The notes: generated by a model from the sequence alone, not told the origin. Numbered from the stretch's first letter, positions 19,333-32,079 are shown. The stretch is 64,000 nucleotides of DNA from an uncultured Pseudocitrobacter sp. (GCA_913778145.1 CAJYVI010000149.1:1-64000); one strand, 5' to 3'. Translations and numbers: made by a program.

Positions 19333-20322
19333 ATGCATATTACCTACGATCTGCCTGTAACCCTGGACGATATTCAAACCGCAAAGAAAAGACTGGCCGG
19401 TAAAATTTATAAAACCGGGATGCCGCGCTCCAATTATCTTAGCGAACGCTGCAAAGGCGAAATATTTCTAAAGTTTGAAAACATGCAGCGTACCGGCTCC
19501 TTTAAAATTCGTGGCGCATTTAACAAACTGAGCGCTCTGACAGAAGCCGAACGCCGTAAAGGCGTGGTTGCCTGTTCAGCGGGCAACCATGCGCAGGGCG
19601 TTTCTCTTTCCTGCGCAATGCTCGGGATTGACGGCAAAGTGGTGATGCCAAAAGGCGCGCCAAAATCGAAAGTTGCGGCGACGCAGGACTACTCTGCCGA
19701 GGTGATTCTTCACGGCGATAACTTCAATGACACGATTGCTAAAGTGAGCGAAATCGTTGAAACGGAAGGCCGCATCTTTATTCCCCCTTACGACGATGCG
19801 CTGGTAATTGCCGGGCAGGGTACTATCGGCCTGGAAATCCTTGAAGACCTCTATGATGTCGACAATGTCATCGTACCGATTGGCGGCGGCGGCCTGATTG
19901 CCGGGATCGCCACGGCGATCAAATCCATTAACCCGACAATCAAAATCATCGGCGTGCAGTCTGAAAACGTGCACGGGATGGCGGCATCGTTCTATGCCGG
20001 TGAAATCACCAATCACCGCACCTGCACGACGCTGGCTGACGGCTGCGACGTTGCGCGTCCGGGCAACCTGACCTTTGAAATTGTGCGTGAGCTGGTTGAC
20101 GATATTGTTCTGGTCACCGAAGACGAAATTCGCGACAGCATGATAGCCTTAATTCAGCGTAATAAAGTGGTAACCGAAGGCGCGGGCGCATTAGCGTCGG
20201 CGGCACTCTTAAGCGGCAAGCTCGATGATTATATTCGTGGCCGTAAAACCGTAAGTATTATTTCAGGCGGGAATATCGACCTTTCTCGTGTTTCCCAAAT
20301 TACAGGGTATGTTGGTGCTTAA
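19333..20322 (+). CDS. tdcB: Catabolic threonine dehydratase
   Basis: A 329-residue fold-type II PLP enzyme, the same length as E. coli TdcB. PLP lysine is Lys58 in GSFKIRG, and the phosphate-binding loop is IGGGGLIAG near residue 183. It deaminates threonine to 2-ketobutyrate and serine to pyruvate. It has no C-terminal ACT-like domain, as expected of the catabolic AMP-activated form. The second of two tandem ATG codons is chosen because GAGG is 5 bases before it. Confidence 0.97.
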   Translation: MHITYDLPVTLDDIQTAKKRLAGKIYKTGMPRSNYLSERCKGEIFLKFENMQRTGSFKIRGAFNKLSALTEAERRKGVVACSAGNHAQGVSLSCAMLGIDGKVVMPKGAPKSKVAATQDYSAEVILHGDNFNDTIAKVSEIVETEGRIFIPPYDDALVIAGQGTIGLEILEDLYDVDNVIVPIGGGGLIAGIATAIKSINPTIKIIGVQSENVHGMAASFYAGEITNHRTCTTLADGCDVARPGNLTFEIVRELVDDIVLVTEDEIRDSMIALIQRNKVVTEGAGALASAALLSGKLDDYIRGRKTVSIISGGNIDLSRVSQITGYVGA

Positions 20323-20412
20323 TCCATTTTCCTGATCATTATTTACGGGCCACGCATATAACGGCGCTGGCCTGGTATTTAAAGAATGACGGGTACTTTA
20401 ATCAAAGGATAA

Positions 20413-21747
<1,335 letters not shown>

Positions 21748-21778
21748 TTAACATGCTCAGGATGAGCGGAGTCGTAAT

Positions 21779-22987
21779 ATGAATGAGTTCCCGGTTGTAT
21801 TGGTTATTAATAGCGGTTCATCGTCTATTAAATTTTCAGTACTGGATGTTGATACCTGTGATGTATTACTGGCGGGTATCGCGGAGGGTATTAATACTGA
21901 GCAGGCGGGTTTAACGGTCAACGGCGGCGATATTTCGCCGCTGTCCCAACCCACTTATGAAGCAGCATTAAGCGCTATCTCTTTTGAGCTTGAAAAACGC
22001 GATTTAATCGACAGTGTGGCCTTAATTGGCCACCGCATCGCCCACGGCGGCGATATCTTTACCCAGTCTGTTTTAATTACTGACGCAGTGATTGATAGTA
22101 TCCGTAAAGTTTCGCCGCTGGCGCCGTTGCATAACTACGCCAACCTGAGCGGTATAGAGTCCGCCCGTCTGCTTTTCCCGGGCGTTCAGCAGGTCGCGGT
22201 GTTTGACACCAGCTTCCACCAGACGCTGCCGCCAGAGGCGTATCTCTATGGTTTGCCGTGGAAATACACTGAAGAGCTGGGTGTTCGTCGCTACGGTTTC
22301 CACGGCACTTCTCATCGTTATGTTGCAAAGCAGGCGTATGACCTGCTGGGGTTACAGGAAGCCGATTCCGGGCTGGTGATTGCACACCTGGGCAATGGGG
22401 CATCGATTTGCGCGGTACATAACGGGCAGAGCGTGGATACCTCAATGGGCATGACGCCGCTGGAAGGCCTGATGATGGGCACTCGCTGTGGCGACGTCGA
22501 TTTTGGCGCGATGGCGTGGATTGCCAGCCAGACCAACCAGACGATGAGCGACCTTGAGCGCATCGTCAATAAAGAGTCTGGCCTGCTGGGTATTTCTGGA
22601 TTGTCATCAGACCTGCGTACGCTGGAAAAAGCGTGGCACGAAGGGCATGAGCGCGCGCAGCTGGCTGTCAAAACCTTTGTCCATCGCATTGCGCGCCATA
22701 TTGCCGGGCACGCGGCATCGCTGACCCGGCTGGACGGTATTATTTTCACCGGCGGTATCGGTGAGAATTCGGTACTTATCCGCCAAATGGTGATGGAGCA
22801 TTTACGCGTATTCGGTGTGGCAATAAGTTGCGAAATGAATAATCAACCTAATTCCTGCGGCGAACGAATTATTTCTGACGAACGTTCTCATGTCGTCTGC
22901 GCCGTTATTCCGACCAATGAAGAAAAAATGATTGCGCTGGACGCTATCCGTTTAGGAAATATTAATACGGTAGCGGAATACGCCTGA
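21779..22987 (+). CDS. tdcD: Propionate kinase
   Basis: A 402-residue acetokinase-family protein, the same length as E. coli TdcD. ASKHA-fold motifs [13 protein letters not shown] (N-terminus), [27 protein letters not shown] and FTGGIGEN are intact. It converts propionyl-phosphate plus ADP to propionate plus ATP, the energy-yielding last step of anaerobic threonine use. It also acts on acetyl-phosphate. Confidence 0.97.
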   Translation: MNEFPVVLVINSGSSSIKFSVLDVDTCDVLLAGIAEGINTEQAGLTVNGGDISPLSQPTYEAALSAISFELEKRDLIDSVALIGHRIAHGGDIFTQSVLITDAVIDSIRKVSPLAPLHNYANLSGIESARLLFPGVQQVAVFDTSFHQTLPPEAYLYGLPWKYTEELGVRRYGFHGTSHRYVAKQAYDLLGLQEADSGLVIAHLGNGASICAVHNGQSVDTSMGMTPLEGLMMGTRCGDVDFGAMAWIASQTNQTMSDLERIVNKESGLLGISGLSSDLRTLEKAWHEGHERAQLAVKTFVHRIARHIAGHAASLTRLDGIIFTGGIGENSVLIRQMVMEHLRVFGVAISCEMNNQPNSCGERIISDERSHVVCAVIPTNEEKMIALDAIRLGNINTVAEYA

Positions 22988-23020
22988 GTTAATCGCTTTT
23001 AAAATTGAGAGAAGAGTTTC

Positions 23021-25315
23021 ATGAAGGTAAATATCGATCTTAACGATATGCATTTTGCCGATGCATGGCGCGGTTTTAAGGGTAGCGAATGGCAGAATGA
23101 AATTAACGTTCGCGAATTTATTCAGCAGAACTACACGCCGTATGAAGGCGACGAGTCTTTCCTCGCGGAAGCGACGTCGGCGACAACCGCCCTGTGGGAA
23201 AAAGTGATGGAAGGCATTCGTACCGAGAATGCCACTCACGCCCCGGTCGATTTTGACACCAATATCGCGACCACCATTACCGCGCACGATGCAGGTTATA
23301 TCGAAAAGGATCTGGAAAAAATTGTCGGCCTGCAAACGGATAAACCGTTGAAACGCGCGCTGCATCCGTTTGGCGGCATCAATATGATCAAAAGCTCTTT
23401 CGAGGCCTATGGCCGCGAAATGGATGCCGATTTTGAGTACCAGTTCACGTCGCTGCGTAAAACCCATAACCAGGGCGTATTTGATGCCTACTCGCCGGAT
23501 ATGCTGCGCTGCCGCAAATCGGGCGTGCTGACCGGCCTGCCGGATGGTTACGGGCGCGGGCGCATTATCGGCGATTACCGCCGCGTGGCGCTGTATGGCA
23601 TCCGTTATCTGGTGCGCGAACGCGAGCTGCAATTTGCGGACTTACAGAACAAACTGGAGTGGGGCGAGAGCCTGGAAGCCACCATTCGCCTGCGTGAAGA
23701 GCTGGCCGAACATCGCCGCGCGCTGCTGCAAATGCAGGAGATGGCTGCGAAGTACGGTTGCGATATCTCGCGCCCGGCGCGTAATGCGCAGGAAGCGGTG
23801 CAGTGGCTCTATTTCGCCTACCTGGCGGCGGTGAAATCGCAGAACGGCGGCGCGATGTCGCTGGGCCGCACGGCCACCTTCCTCGATATTTACATCGAGC
23901 GCGATATGCAGGCGGGCGAGTTAACGGAACAGCAGGCGCAGGAGCTGATCGACCACTTCATTATGAAGATCCGCATGGTGCGCTTCCTGCGAACCCCGGA
24001 ATTCGACACGCTCTTCTCCGGCGACCCGATTTGGGCGACGGAAGTGATCGGCGGGATGGGGCTGGATGGCCGCACGCTGGTGAGCAAGAACTCATTCCGT
24101 TATCTGCATACCCTGCACACGATGGGCCCGGCGCCGGAGCCTAACCTGACCATACTGTGGTCGGAAGCCCTGCCGAAAGCGTTCAAGCAGTACGCAGCAC
24201 AAGTCTCTATCGTCACCTCATCGCTGCAATATGAAAACGATGACCTGATGCGCGCAGACTTTGACAGCGATGACTACGCTATCGCCTGCTGCGTCAGCCC
24301 GATGGTTATCGGCAAGCAGATGCAGTTCTTCGGTGCGCGCGCTAACCTCGCTAAAACGCTGCTGTACGCCATTAACGGTGGGGTGGATGAGAAGCTGAAA
24401 ATCCAGGTCGGGCCGAAAACCGCGCCGCTGATGGATGACGTGCTGGATTACGACACCGTTATGGAAAGCCTAGACCACTTTATGGACTGGCTGGCGGTGC
24501 AGTACATCAGCGCGCTGAATGTCATTCACTACATGCATGACAAATACAGCTACGAAGCATCGCTGATGGCGCTGCACGACCGCGATGTCTATCGCACCAT
24601 GGCATGCGGTATGGCCGGGTTGTCGGTGGCGGCTGATTCTCTGTCGGCTATCAAATACGCTCGCGTGAAACCGATCCGTGATGAAAACGGACTGGCGGTT
24701 GATTTTGAAATCGAGGGCGACTATCCGCAATACGGCAACAATGATGAACGTGTTGATAGCATCGCCTGCGACCTGGTTGAGCGCTTTATGAAGAAAATCA
24801 AAGTGCTGCCAACCTACCGTAACGCCGTGCCGACCCAATCGATTCTGACCATCACCTCGAACGTGGTGTATGGCCAGAAAACCGGGAATACCCCGGACGG
24901 TCGCCGCGCGGGCACGCCGTTTGCGCCGGGCGCCAACCCGATGCACGGGCGCGATCGCAAAGGCGCGGTTGCCTCGCTGACGTCGGTGGCGAAGCTGCCG
25001 TTTACCTATGCCAAAGACGGGATTTCCTACACCTTCTCGATTGTTCCGGCAGCGCTCGGCAAAGAGGATGCAGTACGCAAGACCAACCTCGTCGGCCTGC
25101 TCGATGGTTACTTCCATCATGAAGCGTCGATAGAGGGCGGCCAGCATCTTAACGTCAACGTGATGAACCGCGACATGCTGCTGGATGCCATTGCGCATCC
25201 GGAAAACTACCCGAACTTAACCATTCGCGTCTCGGGCTACGCGGTGCGCTTTAATGCGCTGACGCGTGAGCAGCAGCAGGACGTGATTTCCCGCACCTTT
25301 ACCCAGGCACTTTGA
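23021..25315 (+). CDS. tdcE: 2-ketobutyrate formate-lyase / pyruvate formate-lyase 4
   Basis: A 764-residue glycyl-radical enzyme, the same length as E. coli TdcE. The catalytic cysteine pair is in IACCVSPM around residue 420, and the radical glycine is Gly739 in RVSGYAVRF. It cleaves 2-ketobutyrate with CoA to propionyl-CoA and formate, and also uses pyruvate. It needs a PFL-activating enzyme encoded elsewhere. Expression is anaerobic through the tdc promoter. Confidence 0.97.
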   Translation: MKVNIDLNDMHFADAWRGFKGSEWQNEINVREFIQQNYTPYEGDESFLAEATSATTALWEKVMEGIRTENATHAPVDFDTNIATTITAHDAGYIEKDLEKIVGLQTDKPLKRALHPFGGINMIKSSFEAYGREMDADFEYQFTSLRKTHNQGVFDAYSPDMLRCRKSGVLTGLPDGYGRGRIIGDYRRVALYGIRYLVRERELQFADLQNKLEWGESLEATIRLREELAEHRRALLQMQEMAAKYGCDISRPARNAQEAVQWLYFAYLAAVKSQNGGAMSLGRTATFLDIYIERDMQAGELTEQQAQELIDHFIMKIRMVRFLRTPEFDTLFSGDPIWATEVIGGMGLDGRTLVSKNSFRYLHTLHTMGPAPEPNLTILWSEALPKAFKQYAAQVSIVTSSLQYENDDLMRADFDSDDYAIACCVSPMVIGKQMQFFGARANLAKTLLYAINGGVDEKLKIQVGPKTAPLMDDVLDYDTVMESLDHFMDWLAVQYISALNVIHYMHDKYSYEASLMALHDRDVYRTMACGMAGLSVAADSLSAIKYARVKPIRDENGLAVDFEIEGDYPQYGNNDERVDSIACDLVERFMKKIKVLPTYRNAVPTQSILTITSNVVYGQKTGNTPDGRRAGTPFAPGANPMHGRDRKGAVASLTSVAKLPFTYAKDGISYTFSIVPAALGKEDAVRKTNLVGLLDGYFHHEASIEGGQHLNVNVMNRDMLLDAIAHPENYPNLTIRVSGYAVRFNALTREQQQDVISRTFTQAL

Positions 25316-25327
25316 GAACTGGAGAGC

Positions 25328-25723
25328 ATGAAAAAGATGATTGAAACCACCCGCGCGCCGGGTGCGATTGGCCCCTATGTGCAGGGGATCGACTTAGGCA
25401 AAATGATCTTCACCTCCGGGCAGATCCCGGTGAATCCACAAAACGGCGAGATCCCAGCGGATGTGGCGGATCAGGCGCGGATGAGCCTTGAAAACGTTAA
25501 AGCTATCATCACGGCGGCGGGTCTTGAGGTGGGGAGCATCGTGAAAATGACGGTCTTTATCACTGATCTGAATGATTTTGCGACCATCAACCAGGTTTAT
25601 CAGCAGTTCTTCGACGATCATCATGCGACTTACCCGACGCGCAGCTGTGTTCAGGTAGCGAGATTACCGAAGGATGTGAAGCTGGAAATTGAAGCGATTG
25701 CCGTTCGGGGAGATAGCCTGTAA
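25328..25723 (+). CDS. tdcF: RidA-family 2-iminobutanoate/enamine deaminase
   Basis: A 131-residue YjgF/YER057c/UK114 (RidA) protein (E. coli TdcF 129). The family signature around residues 100-118 (YPTRSCVQVARLPKDVKLEIEAIA) contains the arginine that binds carboxylate ligands. It probably hydrolyses the reactive enamine/imine released by TdcB and TdcG to 2-ketobutyrate or pyruvate. It lies 12 bases after tdcE. Confidence 0.95.
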   Translation: MKKMIETTRAPGAIGPYVQGIDLGKMIFTSGQIPVNPQNGEIPADVADQARMSLENVKAIITAAGLEVGSIVKMTVFITDLNDFATINQVYQQFFDDHHATYPTRSCVQVARLPKDVKLEIEAIAVRGDSL

Positions 25724-25790
25724 GTCGCTTGATGCCACACCGGGCTGCTATCCGGCAGCCCGTCTCTGAAGTCGTATCGAGGTCACGGAT

Positions 25791-27155
25791 ATGATTAGCA
25801 CATTCGATATGTTCAAAATCGGCGTTGGGCCATCCAGTTCGCACACGGTTGGGCCGATGAATGCCGGGAAATCCTTTATTGATGAACTCCACAAGAGTGG
25901 GGCGCTGTCGCAGATAACCGGTCTGACGGTCGATCTCTATGGTTCTCTGTCGCTCACCGGGAAAGGGCATGCGACCGATGTCGCGGTGATTATGGGGCTG
26001 GCGGGCAATCGCCCGGATAGCGTCGATATCGACGCCATTCCGGCCTTTATTCGCGCCGTACAGCGCAGCGGGCGTTTACCGGTGGCGCAGGGCGCAGCGG
26101 TTGTACCGTTCTCTGTAAACGATGACGTGGTCTTCAATGATAAAACCCTGCCGCGCCACGAAAACGGCATGCGCTTTACCGCGCGTCACGGCGACCAGAT
26201 TCTGCTGAGTAAAACTTACTACTCGGTGGGCGGCGGTTTCATTGTCGAAGAAGAAAAGTTTGGTCAGGCGCATGACATCGAACAGCCGGTGCCGTTTCCG
26301 TTCCGCTCTGCCAGTGAACTGGTAAAACAGTGTACGGAAAACGGGTTGTCTATCTCTGGCCTGATGATGCAAAACGAGCTGGCGCTCAGAAACCGGGAAG
26401 AGATCGACACCGGTTTTGCGCGGATCTGGCACGTCATGCGCACCGGGATCGAACGCGGCATGAATACGGAAGGCGTGCTGCCTGGGCCAATGAACGTGCC
26501 GCGTCGCGCGGTGGCGTTACGGCGGCTTCTCGTCTCCAGCGACAGCACATCCAGCGATCCGATGAATGTGATCGACTGGATCAACATGTTCGCGCTGGCG
26601 GTCAGTGAAGAGAATGCGGCAGGCGGGCGCGTCGTCACCGCGCCCACTAACGGTGCCTGCGGCATCGTCCCGGCGGTGCTGGCCTATTACGACAAATTCC
26701 GTCGTACGGTGAACGGCAATTCCGTGGCGCGTTTCTTGCTGACCGCCGGAGCGATTGGCGGCCTGTATAAACAGAATGCCTCAATTTCCGGCGCGGAAGT
26801 GGGCTGCCAGGGCGAAGTGGGCGTCGCAGCCTCGATGGCGGCGGCGGGCCTGACGGAGCTGCTTGGCGGCAGCCCGCATCAGGTGTGCATGGCGGCAGAA
26901 ATCGCCATGGAGCATAACCTGGGCCTGACCTGCGATCCGGTTGGCGGGCAGGTGCAAATACCCTGTATCGAACGTAACGCCATCAACGCGGTGAAAGCGG
27001 TCAACGCAGCGCGAATGGCGATTCAGCGTACCAGTGAAGCGCGCGTCTCTCTCGATAAAGTGATCGAGACGATGTATGAAACGGGTAAAGATATGAACGA
27101 TAAGTATCGCGAAACGTCCCGTGGCGGGCTGGCGATAAAAGTGGTGTGCAGTTAA
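25791..27155 (+). CDS. tdcG: L-serine dehydratase (iron-sulfur type)
   Basis: A 454-residue SdaA-type iron-sulfur L-serine deaminase, the same length as E. coli TdcG. Beta domain: ISTFDMFKIGVGPSSSHTVGPM at the N-terminus. Alpha domain: TAPTNGACGIVPAVLAYY near residue 285, with cysteines in GCQGEVG and LTCDPVGG that hold the [4Fe-4S] cluster. It converts serine to pyruvate and ammonia. It is the last tdc gene before a terminator. Confidence 0.97.
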   Translation: MISTFDMFKIGVGPSSSHTVGPMNAGKSFIDELHKSGALSQITGLTVDLYGSLSLTGKGHATDVAVIMGLAGNRPDSVDIDAIPAFIRAVQRSGRLPVAQGAAVVPFSVNDDVVFNDKTLPRHENGMRFTARHGDQILLSKTYYSVGGGFIVEEEKFGQAHDIEQPVPFPFRSASELVKQCTENGLSISGLMMQNELALRNREEIDTGFARIWHVMRTGIERGMNTEGVLPGPMNVPRRAVALRRLLVSSDSTSSDPMNVIDWINMFALAVSEENAAGGRVVTAPTNGACGIVPAVLAYYDKFRRTVNGNSVARFLLTAGAIGGLYKQNASISGAEVGCQGEVGVAASMAAAGLTELLGGSPHQVCMAAEIAMEHNLGLTCDPVGGQVQIPCIERNAINAVKAVNAARMAIQRTSEARVSLDKVIETMYETGKDMNDKYRETSRGGLAIKVVCS

Positions 27156-27173
27156 CACTCTCCAGTAACGAAG

Positions 27174-27200
27174 AAGCTCCGCATGCCGGAGCTTTTTTTT
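27174..27200 (+). terminator. tdc operon terminator
   Basis: AAGCTCCG, a CATGC loop and CGGAGCTT are followed by a run of T to 27200. It is a canonical intrinsic terminator, 19 bases after the tdcG stop. Confidence 0.93.
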
Positions 27201-27461
27201 ATCCTTTTATCCATGAATAAAAATGTGATGTTGTTCAAACATACATTATTGGCAGTATCTTTTTCTTTCTAACTGGCTTAATGGAGAAAAATTTTGTCAA
27301 TGTTGCCCTCTATTCATCTTAATATTGTGAAATATTTCTCTCGCTCCACGAGTATGATGCCTGCATATTAATAATAAGCCTGCCAAAAATACGTTGCATA
27401 TCGCCTTTGTAGCAACGAGATAAATAATAAACATCTTACCTATACATAGAGTGATTACGTT
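27201..27461 (+). promoter_or_regulatory. cyuPA upstream region
   Basis: An AT-rich 260-base gap with no coding frame. No confident -35/-10 pair stands out. In E. coli the Lrp-type regulator CyuR (DecR, YbaO) activates cyuPA in response to cysteine, so an activator site is expected here, but I could not identify it by eye. Confidence 0.35.
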
Positions 27462-28793
27462 ATGGAAACGGCGACAACAAATAGTGTTTCTCGGGAAAGT
27501 GCTGTACCTCTTTCTCGGGAAAATATGAGTGAGCAAGCCTGGAGAGAAGCAATCAAGTTCGATAGCACCGATACTGGATGGGTTATTATGAGTATCGGTA
27601 TGGCAATTGGTGCAGGCATCGTTTTTTTACCCGTGCAGGTTGGGTTAATGGGCCTCTGGGTTTTTTTACTCTCCTCGATTATTGGTTATCCGGCGATGTA
27701 TCTTTTTCAGCGACTTTTTATTAATACCCTCGCTGAATCACCAGAATGTAAAGATTATCCCAGCGTGATTAGCGGCTATCTTGGTAAAAACTGGGGGATC
27801 CTGTTAGGTGCCCTCTATTTTGTGATGTTAGTCATTTGGATGTTCGTCTATTCAACGGCAATCACCAATGACAGTGCATCTTATCTGCAAACCTTTGGCG
27901 TAACGGACGGTTTGCTCTCAGAAAATCCCTTTTATGGGCTGGTACTTATTTGCGTGCTGGTGGCAATCTCCTCTCGTGGAGAGAAGATGCTGTTTAAGAT
28001 CTCAACCGGGATGGTACTGACAAAGCTTCTGGTCGTCGCTGCGTTGGGGCTTTCAATGATAGGGATGTGGCGTCTTTATAATGTCGGTTCGTTACCGCCG
28101 TTAGGACTGCTGATCAAAAATGCGATCATTACATTACCTTTTACACTGACGTCCATTCTCTTTATTCAGACACTGAGTCCGATGGTCATTTCCTACCGCT
28201 CTCGGGAGAAATCAATAGAAGTCGCACGCTATAAAGCATTGCGGGCAATGAATATTGCATTTGGCATTCTATTTGTAACCGTATTCTTTTATGCCGTCTC
28301 CTTTACGCTGGCGATGGGGCATGATGAGGCGGTTAAAGCCTATGAGCAGAATATATCCGCACTGGCAATTGCTGCGCAGTTTATTAGTGGCGCAGGTGCC
28401 GGGTGGGTGAAAATTGTCAGCGTTATCCTGAATATCTTCGCAGTGATGACCGCCTTTTTTGGCGTCTATTTAGGCTTCCGTGAAGCGACTCAGGGTATTG
28501 TAATGAACGTACTGCGCCGTCGATTTTCGGCTGAGGCAATCAATGAAAAAACCGTACAGCGTGGGATCATGATATTTGCGGTTCTCCTGGCCTGGAGCGC
28601 AATTGTTCTGAATGCACCGGTACTCAGTTTCACTTCGATCTGTAGTCCTATTTTCGGCATGGTTGGATGCTTAATTCCAGCCTGGCTGGTCTATAAAGTT
28701 CCTGCGTTGCATAAATATAAGGGGTTATCCCTGTGGATCATTATTGTCACCGGTCTTCTGTTATGTGTTTCTCCATTCCTGGCATTTGCCTGA
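27462..28793 (+). CDS. cyuP: Cysteine/serine permease CyuP (DlsT, YhaO)
   Basis: A 443-residue HAAAP-family amino acid:proton symporter with about eleven helices and SIGMAIGAGIVFLPVQVG in the first. It is the orthologue of E. coli YhaO, known as CyuP or DlsT and reported to import cysteine and possibly serine. It is paired with the desulfidase gene cyuA 23 bases downstream, so the two form a cysteine uptake and breakdown unit. Base composition is more AT-rich than in the tdc genes. Confidence 0.92.
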   Translation: METATTNSVSRESAVPLSRENMSEQAWREAIKFDSTDTGWVIMSIGMAIGAGIVFLPVQVGLMGLWVFLLSSIIGYPAMYLFQRLFINTLAESPECKDYPSVISGYLGKNWGILLGALYFVMLVIWMFVYSTAITNDSASYLQTFGVTDGLLSENPFYGLVLICVLVAISSRGEKMLFKISTGMVLTKLLVVAALGLSMIGMWRLYNVGSLPPLGLLIKNAIITLPFTLTSILFIQTLSPMVISYRSREKSIEVARYKALRAMNIAFGILFVTVFFYAVSFTLAMGHDEAVKAYEQNISALAIAAQFISGAGAGWVKIVSVILNIFAVMTAFFGVYLGFREATQGIVMNVLRRRFSAEAINEKTVQRGIMIFAVLLAWSAIVLNAPVLSFTSICSPIFGMVGCLIPAWLVYKVPALHKYKGLSLWIIIVTGLLLCVSPFLAFA

Positions 28794-28816
28794 TATCGTT
28801 ATAAAAGGTTGTTGTT

Positions 28817-30130
28817 ATGTTTGAGAATGAAATTAACCCCAAATGGGATGTATTTCTCGCGGCAGTAAAGCAGGAGGTGAAACCTGCGCTTGGCTGTACT
28901 GAGCCAGTCTCACTGGCGCTGGCAGCGGCTGTTGCGGCATCGCATTTACAGGGAAAAATTGAGCGTATTGACGCGTGGGTTTCGCCTAACCTGATGAAAA
29001 ATGGCATGGGCGTGACCGTTCCGGGAACCGGGATGGTGGGCTTACCTATCGCAGCGGCGCTGGGGGCTCTCGGCGGTAACTCGCAGGCTGGGCTGGAGGT
29101 GCTGAAAAACAGCACCGGGGACCACCTTACGGCGGCGAAATCGATGCTGGAAAATGGGCAGGTACGTATCGTATTGCAATCGCCGTGCGAAGATATCCTC
29201 TACGCCAGAGCCAGGCTTAGCGCGGGTGAACGCTGGTGTAGCGTGACTATTGTTGGCGAGCACACGCGCATCGTCAGCATTGAAACGCAGGATGGCATTC
29301 TGTTTTCCCTTGCTGAGAACGGTAGCGAAACGCTTCGACCTAATCCTCTGGAAAGTCTTGCATCGTCTACCCTTGCGGAGATTGTCGATTTCGCCGTTCA
29401 GGTTCCCTTTGAGGCGATTCGTTTTATTCTCGACGCGGGCCAGATGAACGATGCACTCTCCAGGCTGGGCCTGCAAAGCGAATGGGGATTACACATTGGC
29501 CGAACGCTGGAAAAACAACGGCATCGCGGGTTGTTGGCTCATGATATTTTGACGGCTATTTTAATCCGTACCAGCGCGGCGTCTGATGCCCGAATGGGAG
29601 GGGCGTCGCTTCCTGCCATGACCAATTCTGGCTCAGGTAATCAGGGGATTACAGCCACGCTGCCGGTGTTAATTGTCGCGGAACATTTTGCCGCAGATGA
29701 TGAAAAACTGGCGCGAGCGTTAATGCTGTCGCACCTAAGCGCCATTTACATTCATAACCAACTCCCGCGACTTTCTGCACTCTGCGCGACCACGACAGCA
29801 GCGATGGGGGCTGCGGCGGGGATGGCCTTGCTTGCGGGGGGCGATTACGCCGTGATCTCAATGGCTATCGCCAGCATGATAGGAGACGTAAGCGGGATGA
29901 TTTGCGATGGGGCTTCTAACAGCTGCGCGATGAAGGTCTCTACCAGTGTGTCCTCAGCGTGGAAAGCCGTTCTGTTGGCATTAGATGGTTCGGCGGTGAG
30001 TGGCAACGATGGCATTGTAGGGTGTGACGTCGAGCATTCAATTGCCAATCTCTGCGCACTGGCGCGCCACGCGATGCAGCATACGGACCAGCAAATAATC
30101 GAGATTATGTCTCACAAGGCGACCGTTTAA
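28817..30130 (+). CDS. cyuA: L-cysteine desulfidase CyuA (YhaM)
   Basis: A 437-residue UPF0597/serine-dehydratase-alpha-like protein, the orthologue of E. coli YhaM (CyuA). Cysteines in GCTEPVSLA (near residue 24), QSPCEDILY and [14 protein letters not shown] (near 355) are the likely iron-sulfur ligands. It converts L-cysteine to pyruvate, ammonia and hydrogen sulfide, mainly under anaerobic conditions. It ends at a bidirectional terminator shared with yhaL. Confidence 0.93.
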   Translation: MFENEINPKWDVFLAAVKQEVKPALGCTEPVSLALAAAVAASHLQGKIERIDAWVSPNLMKNGMGVTVPGTGMVGLPIAAALGALGGNSQAGLEVLKNSTGDHLTAAKSMLENGQVRIVLQSPCEDILYARARLSAGERWCSVTIVGEHTRIVSIETQDGILFSLAENGSETLRPNPLESLASSTLAEIVDFAVQVPFEAIRFILDAGQMNDALSRLGLQSEWGLHIGRTLEKQRHRGLLAHDILTAILIRTSAASDARMGGASLPAMTNSGSGNQGITATLPVLIVAEHFAADDEKLARALMLSHLSAIYIHNQLPRLSALCATTTAAMGAAAGMALLAGGDYAVISMAIASMIGDVSGMICDGASNSCAMKVSTSVSSAWKAVLLALDGSAVSGNDGIVGCDVEHSIANLCALARHAMQHTDQQIIEIMSHKATV

Positions 30131-30136
30131 ACAAAA

Positions 30137-30163
30137 ATCCCCGGTATCACCGGGGATTTTTTT
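30137..30163. terminator. Bidirectional terminator between cyuA and yhaL
   Basis: ATCCCCGG, a TATCA loop and CCGGGGAT form a perfect 8-bp stem with TTTTTT on the plus side and AAAAA (T-tract on the minus strand) on the other. It separates two convergent genes. Confidence 0.9.
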
Positions 30164-30323
30164 ACGCCGCTTCCTCTTCCGACTGACGGGTTTGGGCATC
30201 TGCGACTATCGCTTCGAGTTCGCCTAACATCTCTTCATAACCGAAACTTACCGGCGCTGAAATGACGGCCTGGGGTTTTACCTGCTTTTTCGCCTGCGGC
30301 TTCTTATGGCTTTTCTTACTCAT
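30162..30323 (-). CDS. yhaL: Small conserved protein YhaL
   Basis: A 53-residue protein read from the sequence. It has a lysine-rich N-terminus (MSKKSHKKPQAKKQ), a conserved centre FGYEEMLGELEAIVADAQTR and an acidic end. It matches E. coli YhaL (54 residues) in length and in the GYEEML-ELEAIVADA block. Function is unknown. It lies 25 bases downstream of yhaK on the same strand and overlaps the T-tract of the cyuA terminator. Confidence 0.9.
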   Translation of the reverse strand: MSKKSHKKPQAKKQVKPQAVISAPVSFGYEEMLGELEAIVADAQTRQSEEEAA

Positions 30324-30348
30324 CTGCTCACTCTTTTCATCCTGAAAA

Positions 30349-31050
30349 TCACACAGGTAAATCTATCAGTAAAGCGCGCAGCGGCGTATCGGCAACCAGC
30401 GTTATGTTATCTTCATCACGAATAAATGCGCCGTCACCGCAGGTGAGCGCTCCTTTTTCCAGCGCCTGCGTCTCTGCGTGCACAGTACCGTGGATTGACT
30501 GCAGGTAAGCGCGCGGGCCGTTGAGATGAAAGCTGGCTTTCTCGCCTTTTTTCAACTCGATATGATGGATCCACACTTTTTGACGCAGTTGCAGACTGCC
30601 GTCGACACCATCAGGTGAAGCGAGCAGTTGTCGTGATGCATCACTCATCTCCACTTTCTGAACCAGCGGATTTTCCCGTTCCGGGCAGGCGTCCAGCCAG
30701 AGCTGCATCCGGGTGAGTGGCGTATCTTTACTGACATTATGTTCGCTGTAGCTGATGCCCGGCTGGGTCGAAATCAGCAGCGCTTCGCCTGCTTTCGCCT
30801 GGACATGATGGCCTTCGCTGTTGCGGTACTCCGCTTCCCCCTCGAGGATAATATTGAGGATGTCCACTTTCGGGTAGGTTCGCGGCTGGAAGGAGGCCCC
30901 TGGTGCCAGCACTTCCTGGTTCAGGACACGCAAAGAGGCGTATCCCAGCAGTTTCGGGTCAAAGTAGTGTCCAAAGGAGAAAGTGTAGCGAGCCTGGAGC
31001 CAGCCGAAGTCCGCCTGCCCACACTGTTTGGCTGTTCGGGTAGTAATCAT
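30349..31050 (-). CDS. yhaK: Pirin-family bicupin YhaK
   Basis: A 233-residue pirin-like bicupin, the same length as E. coli YhaK. Two cupin halves are visible (residues 10-120 and 135-230). In E. coli it is described as a redox-sensitive pirin-like protein, and its expression depends on the divergent LysR gene yhaJ. Biochemical function is not firmly known. It lies 105 bases from yhaJ, so one short divergent promoter region serves both. Confidence 0.93.
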   Translation of the reverse strand: MITTRTAKQCGQADFGWLQARYTFSFGHYFDPKLLGYASLRVLNQEVLAPGASFQPRTYPKVDILNIILEGEAEYRNSEGHHVQAKAGEALLISTQPGISYSEHNVSKDTPLTRMQLWLDACPERENPLVQKVEMSDASRQLLASPDGVDGSLQLRQKVWIHHIELKKGEKASFHLNGPRAYLQSIHGTVHAETQALEKGALTCGDGAFIRDEDNITLVADTPLRALLIDLPV

Positions 31051-31155
31051 CGTTTTTGACCTCTCTTTACACTAAATCAATGGTAAAGGTATGGACGCTG
31101 CATTGTTAGCCAGATATTCTGCCCGGTATATTCAAATTTCCTGAATGATAAAACG

Positions 31156-32052
31156 ATGGCTAAAGAGAGAGCATTAACGCTGGAAGCCCTGCGGGTGATG
31201 GATGCAATCGATCGTCGCGGCAGCTTTGCCGCTGCGGCTGATGAGCTGGGACGCGTTCCGTCGGCATTAAGCTACACCATGCAAAAACTGGAAGAAGAAC
31301 TGGACGTTGTGTTGTTCGACCGCTCAGGTCATCGAACAAAATTCACCAATGTCGGGCGGATGCTTCTGGAACGCGGGCGCGTACTGCTGGAAGCGGCGGA
31401 TAAGCTGACGACCGATGCCGAAGCACTGGCGCGCGGTTGGGAAACACATCTGACGATTGTCACCGAAGCGCTCATTCCTACACCCACGCTCTATCCGCTG
31501 ATTGAAAAGCTGGCGGCGAAAGCGAACACACAACTTTCAATTATCACCGAAGTGCTGGCCGGCGCGTGGGAACGCCTGGAGCAAGGGCGGGCGGATATCG
31601 TGATTGCGCCAGATATGCATTTCCGCTCGTCGTCAGAAATTAACTCCCGCAAGCTCTATTCGGTGATGAACGTTTACGTCGCCGCGCCGGATCACCCGAT
31701 TCATCAGGAACCAGAACCGCTCTCTGAAGTGACCCGCGTGAAATACCGCGGTATAGCGGTGGCCGACACCGCGCGTGAACGTCCGGTGCTGACGGTGCAG
31801 TTGCTGGATAAACAGCCGCGCCTTACCGTTACCTCAATGGAAGATAAGCGTCAGGCCCTGCTAGCCGGTCTTGGTGTAGCAACCATGCCGTATCCGCTGG
31901 TGGAAAAAGATATCGCCGAGGGGCGTTTACGGGTAGTCAGCCCGGAATACACCAACGAAGTGGAAATCATCATGGCGTGGCGTCGCGATAGCATGGGCGA
32001 AGCGAAGTCGTGGTGTCTGCGGGAAATTCAGAAGCTATTGGCGGTTAAGTAG
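31156..32052 (+). CDS. yhaJ: LysR-type regulator YhaJ
   Basis: A 298-residue LysR-family regulator, the same length as E. coli YhaJ. The helix-turn-helix covers residues 6-64 (GSFAAAADELGRVPSALSYTMQKLEEEL). In E. coli YhaJ activates yqjF and neighbouring genes in response to aromatic breakdown products such as those from 2,4-dinitrotoluene, and yqjF is present here at 33709-34101. It is divergent from yhaK. Confidence 0.94.
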   Translation: MAKERALTLEALRVMDAIDRRGSFAAAADELGRVPSALSYTMQKLEEELDVVLFDRSGHRTKFTNVGRMLLERGRVLLEAADKLTTDAEALARGWETHLTIVTEALIPTPTLYPLIEKLAAKANTQLSIITEVLAGAWERLEQGRADIVIAPDMHFRSSSEINSRKLYSVMNVYVAAPDHPIHQEPEPLSEVTRVKYRGIAVADTARERPVLTVQLLDKQPRLTVTSMEDKRQALLAGLGVATMPYPLVEKDIAEGRLRVVSPEYTNEVEIIMAWRRDSMGEAKSWCLREIQKLLAVK

Positions 32053-32079
32053 GAGTTTCTGTTCAGCGGTGCGGCGAAG